In this document: in pieces, positions 28,012-34,449 of the stretch | Layout: the number at the start of each line of letters is the position of its first letter | Numbering within the stretch: position 1 is the first letter of the stretch | From: Streptomyces himastatinicus ATCC 53653 | GTDB taxonomy: Bacteria; Actinomycetota; Actinomycetes; Streptomycetales; Streptomycetaceae | DNA: 34,449 nt | Direction of reading: 5' to 3' | NCBI RefSeq assembly: GCF_000158915.1 | Contig: NZ_GG657754.1 | Location: 3,399,260 to 3,433,708 of the forward strand | Notes under the pieces: generated by a model | What the model was told of the DNA's origin: nothing | Database searches by the model: none | The model's input: only the letters and a program-made list of their open reading frames with translations | Translations under genes and position numbers: made by a program

Positions 28012-28795
28012 CAAACGCCGGACGGGCTGGAATCTGGGCCCCGGCCCACGAACGCCGGACAGCTGGGTGGTGGACGCCGGTCCTCAAGCGCCGGACGGGC
28101 TGGGTGCTGGGGCTCAGTCCTCGACCCCCGGGCGCGCTGGGTGCTGGGCCCTGCGGCCCACGAACGCGGGACGGGGTGCTCGGCCTCGGACCTCGAACGC
28201 CGGACAGGCCAGAGTGGCGGGCCCCCAGTTCCCAAACGCCGGAGGGGTTCTGGGCCCTGGCCCACGAACGCCGGGCGGCTGGGGTAGCGGGCCCCGGGCC
28301 TCAAACGCCGGACCGGCTGGGCGCTGGGCCCCGACCCTCGGACGCCGGGCGGGCTGGGCCCCGACCCTCGGACGCCGGGCGGGCTGGGCCCCGGACCCTC
28401 GGACACCGAACCGGCCAGGCGCTGAGCCCCGGACCCTCGGACACCGAACCGGCCAGGCGCTGAGCCCCGGACCCCCCGGACACCGGACCGGCCAGGCGCT
28501 GGGCCCCGGGCCCTCGGAGGCCGGACCGGCCAGGCGCTGGGCCTCGGCCCACCACCGCCGGACGGGCTGCGTGCTGGCCTCGACCCTCGAACGCGGGACG
28601 GGGTGCTCGGCCGCTGTTCGGACACCGGACAGGCCGGGCGCTGGGCCCCGCTGCCCTCGGACACCGGACGGCCCAGGTGCTGGGCCCCGGTCCTCACACG
28701 CCAGGCGGGCCGGGTGCTGGGCCTCGCCCCTCGAATGCGGGATGGGGTTACTGGGCCCCGCCCCTCGGACGCCGGGCGGACTGGAAGCCTGGTCG
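28012..28795. repeat. 22-unit degenerate tandem array
   Basis: The unit reads approximately CCTCGGACGCCGGACGGGCTGG followed by (T)GCTGGGCCCCGG, 30-40 bp long. Units 10 and 11 (from about 28340) are near-identical, as are units 12 and 13 (both contain ACACCGAACCGGCCAGGCGC), which indicates recent duplication. The sequence AACGCCGGACGGGCTGG is a widely scattered Streptomyces intergenic repeat; a long tandem block is less common. Confidence 0.8.
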
Positions 28796-29671
28796 TCACC
28801 CCCGCATGCGCAGCAGTTTGGCGGCCAGTAGGGCGATGTGGCGGCGCCAGGCCGTCAGGGCTTCCGTGCGGTCCTGGTCGGAGCCCGGGGGGCCGGTTTG
28901 GGTGAGGATGAGGCGGGCGCCGTGGCCGGTGCCCTGGGACAGCTCCCAGCGGACCTGGCCCGCGGGGTGTCCGGCGCGCTCCCAGTCGTAGGCGAGCGTG
29001 CGGGGCGCCTCGGCCTCGGTGATCGGGCCTGCCGGGACGCCGTCCGTGCGGAAGCCGAAAGGGACGGGGCCGCCGGCCGTGAGGCCCGCCGCGCCGGTCT
29101 GTCCGGCCAGGGCCTGCCACACCGTCTCGGCGGGGCGGACCAGCTGGCGCTCGAAGCGCAGCCGCCAGCCGCCGTCCTCGGTGGTCTCCACCGCGCCCTC
29201 GGCCAGGCCGAACGCCTCGACGTAGGACTCGTGCAGCTCGGCCATGTCGCCCGGGGTCGCCTTCTCGCCCTCGAGCAGCGCGGCGAGGGCGGTGATGCAG
29301 GCGTGCCAGCCGGAGGCGAAGCTCGCGGCGCCGAAGCGGTCGCCGAAGGTGTGGGTGAGGATCAGCAGACAGCCCTCGCCGTCGGGGTGCAGCTCCCAGC
29401 GGAGCTGGTCCTCGCCCCAGGTGAAGGCGAAGACATGGGGCGGGTCGAGTTCGGTGATCCGGCCTTCCATGTCCGGGGCTTCGCGGCCGGGGAAGACGAA
29501 GCCCATCCGGCCGCCGACCTTGAGGTCCACCTGAACCTGGGAGGGGAACCAGTGGGCCAGCTCGGCCGGGTCGGTCAGGGCCTGCCAGACCTTCTCCGGG
29601 GCGTGGGCGATCCGCCGCTCCAGGCGCAGGGCGGAGCGGCCGCCTCCGGTCTGGCTGAGGGTGTCCTTCAT
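28796..29671 (-). CDS. Tandem AHSA1/SRPBCC-domain protein
   Basis: This 291-residue protein contains two AHSA1-like SRPBCC domains. The first (about residues 15-145) reads RLERRIAHAPEKVWQALTDPAELAHWFPS; the second (about 168-290) begins LRFERQLVRPAETVWQALA. AHSA1-like proteins bind hydrophobic molecules or act as enzymes and are often paired with an ArsR regulator. Its ATG at 29671 overlaps the stop of the upstream ArsR gene by 4 nt, so it is translationally coupled and most likely repressed by that regulator. The gene ends next to the repeat tract. Ligand unknown; the domain duplication is plain from the sequence. Confidence 0.88.
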   Translation of the reverse strand: MKDTLSQTGGGRSALRLERRIAHAPEKVWQALTDPAELAHWFPSQVQVDLKVGGRMGFVFPGREAPDMEGRITELDPPHVFAFTWGEDQLRWELHPDGEGCLLILTHTFGDRFGAASFASGWHACITALAALLEGEKATPGDMAELHESYVEAFGLAEGAVETTEDGGWRLRFERQLVRPAETVWQALAGQTGAAGLTAGGPVPFGFRTDGVPAGPITEAEAPRTLAYDWERAGHPAGQVRWELSQGTGHGARLILTQTGPPGSDQDRTEALTAWRRHIALLAAKLLRMRG

Positions 29672-30000
29672 CGCGCTTCTCCGTCGTCAGGGACTTCGGG
29701 CATGGTGTCGAGGTGGCGTTCGAGCGCGTCGAGGCGGTCGGTCCACAGCCGCCGGTAGGGGGCGAGCCAGGCGTCGATCTCGGCCAGCGGCTCGGGGCAC
29801 AGCTCGTACCACCGCCGCTGGGCGTCCCGGCGCACCCGCACCAACCCGGCCTCGCGCAGCACCCGCAGGTGCTTGGAGGTGCCGGGCTGGGTCAGCCCGA
29901 GCCGGTCGGTCAGCTCGCCGACCAGGCGGGGGCGCTCCAGGAGGAGGTCCAGGATCTGCCGTCTGCTCGGCTCCGCGAGCACGTCGAACGGTATGGGCAT
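29668..30000 (-). CDS. ArsR-family transcriptional regulator
   Basis: This 110-residue protein is a winged-helix repressor of the ArsR/SmtB fold (FDVLAEPSRRQILDLLLERPRLVGELTDRL, then LTQPGTSKHLRVLREAGLVRVRRDAQRRW). It lacks the typical metal-binding cysteine pairs, so it probably senses an organic or other signal. Such proteins are often fused functionally with an AHSA1 partner, as here. The ATG at 30000 is chosen over 30036 because the fold begins immediately after it. Its stop overlaps the AHSA1 start. A repeat ATATAGC lies just before its start and may be the operator. Confidence 0.9.
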   Translation of the reverse strand: MPIPFDVLAEPSRRQILDLLLERPRLVGELTDRLGLTQPGTSKHLRVLREAGLVRVRRDAQRRWYELCPEPLAEIDAWLAPYRRLWTDRLDALERHLDTMPEVPDDGEAR

Positions 30001-30008
30001 GAGCGCGA

Positions 30009-30031
30009 ATATAGCTCGTGGGGTATATAGC
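30009..30031. promoter_or_regulatory. Direct repeat of ATATAGC before the ArsR gene
   Basis: ATATAGC occurs at 30009-30015 and 30025-30031, 16 nt apart, in the 49-bp spacer between the TRIC-like gene and the ArsR start. The outer ATATA/TATAT also pair inversely. It may be an ArsR operator; sequence evidence only. Confidence 0.35.
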
Positions 30032-30049
30032 CGCAAGGGAATACACGGC

Positions 30050-30709
30050 TCATATCTCCTCCGTCGCCGTGCTGCGCCGGTTCCACGCCCGCGGTGCCCG
30101 CCATCCGTACTTCATCGCCAGCAGCCGGACGGTGAACGCCACCACGGCCGCGAGCGCGCTGGTTGCCCCGGACAGCGCGTCGAAGTGGAGGAGCAGCGCC
30201 GCTATGGACGAGCCCACGATGGCGGGGACGGCGTACAGGTCCCGGTCCCAGCGCAGCAGCGAGGGCACCTCATGGGCGAGGACGTCGCGCAGCACACCGC
30301 CGCCGACCGCGGTCGCCATGCCGAGGGTGACGGACGCGGTGAGGCCGAGCCCGTGCTGATGCGCCTTCACGGTGCCCTCGACGCAGAACAGCCCGAGCCC
30401 CGCCGCGTCGAAGACGCCCACCGCCGCCGTGATCCGCTCGACCTGCGGATGCAGGAAGAAGACGAGCACGGTGGCGACGAGCGGGGTGAAGAAGTAGGAG
30501 AGGTCGACGAAGGCGGCGGGCGGCACCGCGCCGATCACCAGGTCCCGGAACACCCCGCCGCCCAGCGCGGTGGCCTCGGCGAGCACCGCCATGCCAAAGA
30601 CATCGAAGTTCTTGCGCACCGCGAGCAGCGCGCCCGAGATCGCGAAGACGAAGATCCCGACGACCTCGAACGCGTGCTGGACGGACGGGGTGACCAGTTC
30701 GAAGAGCAC
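30050..30709 (-). CDS. TRIC-type (UPF0126) membrane channel protein
   Basis: This 219-residue integral membrane protein has seven hydrophobic segments. It is built from two repeats of the UPF0126/TRIC family, each with a GGG-x-x-RD motif: GGGVFRDLVIGAVPP near residue 50 and GGGVLRDVLAHEVP near residue 137. TRIC-like prokaryotic channels conduct monovalent cations, and YicH/YadS-type relatives are also proposed to move other small solutes. The start is ATG at 30709. It lies upstream of the ArsR gene on the same strand but separated by 49 bp that may carry a separate promoter. The family call is secure, the transported ion not determined. Confidence 0.9.
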   Translation of the reverse strand: MLFELVTPSVQHAFEVVGIFVFAISGALLAVRKNFDVFGMAVLAEATALGGGVFRDLVIGAVPPAAFVDLSYFFTPLVATVLVFFLHPQVERITAAVGVFDAAGLGLFCVEGTVKAHQHGLGLTASVTLGMATAVGGGVLRDVLAHEVPSLLRWDRDLYAVPAIVGSSIAALLLHFDALSGATSALAAVVAFTVRLLAMKYGWRAPRAWNRRSTATEEI

Positions 30710-30750
30710 CCGACATTGTTAAACGACGGGCCCGCCGCGCCCGCCCCGTC

Positions 30751-31821
<1,071 letters not shown>

Positions 31822-31841
31822 TGTCGGATCCTTCGTGTCGG

Positions 31842-33946
<2,105 letters not shown>

Positions 33947-33947
33947 T

Positions 33948-34449
33948 GTGCGCGGCCCGGTGGCGATGAAGAACTTCAAGCTGAGTGAGAAGCAGCTCAC
34001 CAGCCTGGAGGCGGCCATCCAGGACGCCGGTAAGGGCAAGGAGCAGCAGGGCGTCCGCGCCTGGCTGAAGGACAACCCGGGGATCGCGAGCAAGCTCGCC
34101 CCGGTGCCCGGCGGCGCCGACCAGAAGGGCAAGGACGCGGGCGCCGCGCCGAAGATCGGCTACTTCCCGTGGGACGAGGACATCGCGACCACGTACCTGT
34201 GGAAGAACATCCTGGAGAAGCGCGGCTACAAGCCGTCGATCAAGCAGTACGACGTCGGCTCGATGTTCACCGGCATGAGCACCGGCCAGGTCGACGTCGA
34301 GTTCGACGGCTGGCTACCGGTCGCGCAGAAACAGTACTGGGACAGATACAAGAAGAATCTCGTCGACGTCGGGTCGTGGTACGACAAGACCTCTCTCGAG
34401 ATCGCCGTCCCGTCGTACGTCAAGGACGTGAAGTCCCTGGCCGACCTCA
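33948..34449 (+). CDS. Partial glycine betaine-binding protein (OpuAC type), 5'-truncated, window-truncated
   Basis: The plus strand is open from a stop at 33936-33938 to the window edge. It encodes the end of one OpuAC substrate-binding domain (MKNFKLSEKQLTSLEAAIQ, then AWLKDNPGIASKL) and, after a linker, the beginning of another (KIGYFPWDEDIATTYLWKN, then VDVEFDGWLPVAQKQYW). In streptomycetes a betaine permease with such domains is common. Here the permease and most of the first domain are missing: only the last part of domain 1 is present before the stop. GTG 33948 or ATG 33966 could be starts but neither has a proper Shine-Dalgarno. The gene therefore appears to be cut at a junction with the dpp operon. 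Confidence 0.8.
   Translation, partial: MRGPVAMKNFKLSEKQLTSLEAAIQDAGKGKEQQGVRAWLKDNPGIASKLAPVPGGADQKGKDAGAAPKIGYFPWDEDIATTYLWKNILEKRGYKPSIKQYDVGSMFTGMSTGQVDVEFDGWLPVAQKQYWDRYKKNLVDVGSWYDKTSLEIAVPSYVKDVKSLADL

Larger units (their letters stand above)
27836..28795. repeat. Non-coding tract of hairpins and 22 tandem repeat units
   Basis: This 960-bp spacer separates two convergent genes. It holds no protein gene. The first part (27905-28011) has four palindromes of the form GGGGCTCCGCCCC. The second (28012-28795) is a tandem array of about 22 degenerate units of 30-40 bp. Long open frames on both strands are artefacts of the GC-rich repeats. Confidence 0.85.

Noticed and set aside
28012..28795. 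CRISPR array
   Set aside because: Units are contiguous and variable with no constant repeat/unique spacer alternation, and no cas genes are near.
27804..29120. Long open frames through the repeat tract on both strands (up to about 370 codons)
   Set aside because: They have low-complexity, repeat-periodic products rich in Gly, Pro, Arg and Ala, overlap each other on both strands, and consist of the degenerate repeat units, so they are not genes.
33947..34132. Extended TTG start of the dppB-type permease
   Set aside because: The extra N-terminal residues are the complement of the betaine-binding protein, whose plus-strand frame gives a clear family match.

Overview
The window is high-GC actinobacterial chromosome and almost certainly Streptomyces. 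The codon third positions are strongly GC-biased, GTG and TTG starts are common, and 4-nt start/stop overlaps are frequent. It carries an XRE/DUF5753-DUF397 module, a DUF6247-like protein and the GGGGCTCCGCCCC / AACGCCGGACGGGCTGG intergenic repeats typical of the genus. From memory, the backbone matches the S. coelicolor block around SCO5476-SCO5501.

Layout. Positions 1-3600 hold the GatCAB amidotransferase operon on the minus strand, with a small membrane protein between gatA and gatB. Positions 3.7-10.2 kb hold a membrane GGDEF-EAL protein (probable RmdB), NAD-dependent DNA ligase, a MetE-like protein and a short-chain dehydrogenase. Positions 10.2-11.6 kb hold a TetR regulator divergent from a secreted SRPBCC protein, with a strong palindrome between them. 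Positions 11.6-21.1 kb look accessory: an AAA ATPase/RloB pair of the AbiL-like type, a LOG-family protein, the XRE-DUF397 module, a winged-HTH protein, a two-gene cassette resembling a toxin-antitoxin pair, a fused glycine/sarcosine-dimethylglycine methyltransferase for glycine betaine synthesis, and a lipoprotein/membrane protein pair. Positions 21.2-27.8 kb return to backbone: mnmA, an F420-type oxidoreductase, a Tat-exported amidase, a beta-propeller lipoprotein, a cysteine desulfurase and an alpha/beta hydrolase. Positions 27.8-28.8 kb are a non-coding tandem-repeat tract. Positions 28.8-33.9 kb hold an AHSA1/ArsR pair, a TRIC-type channel and three genes of an oligopeptide ABC transporter. 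The last 500 bases are part of a glycine betaine-binding gene on the plus strand.

How the genes connect. The cysteine desulfurase would supply persulfide sulfur to MnmA for tRNA 2-thiouridine. GatCAB makes Gln-tRNA and Asn-tRNA by transamidation. The betaine methyltransferase and the betaine-binding fragment both concern osmoprotection but lie 15 kb apart.

Most noteworthy: (i) the betaine methyltransferase has no ATG/GTG/TTG start and is best explained by an ATT (AUU) start behind a good Shine-Dalgarno; (ii) the RloB gene is cut by an in-frame TAG with a conserved-looking tail after it, and may also have an N-terminal frameshift; (iii) the cysteine desulfurase needs three single-base frame corrections within about 160 bp; (iv) the dppB start abuts a 5'-truncated, oppositely oriented betaine-binding gene, which implies a rearrangement or misassembly; (v) there is a 22-unit degenerate repeat array between convergent genes. 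I did not find a wholly new defence system. No rRNA, tRNA, CRISPR array or insertion sequence was recognised.
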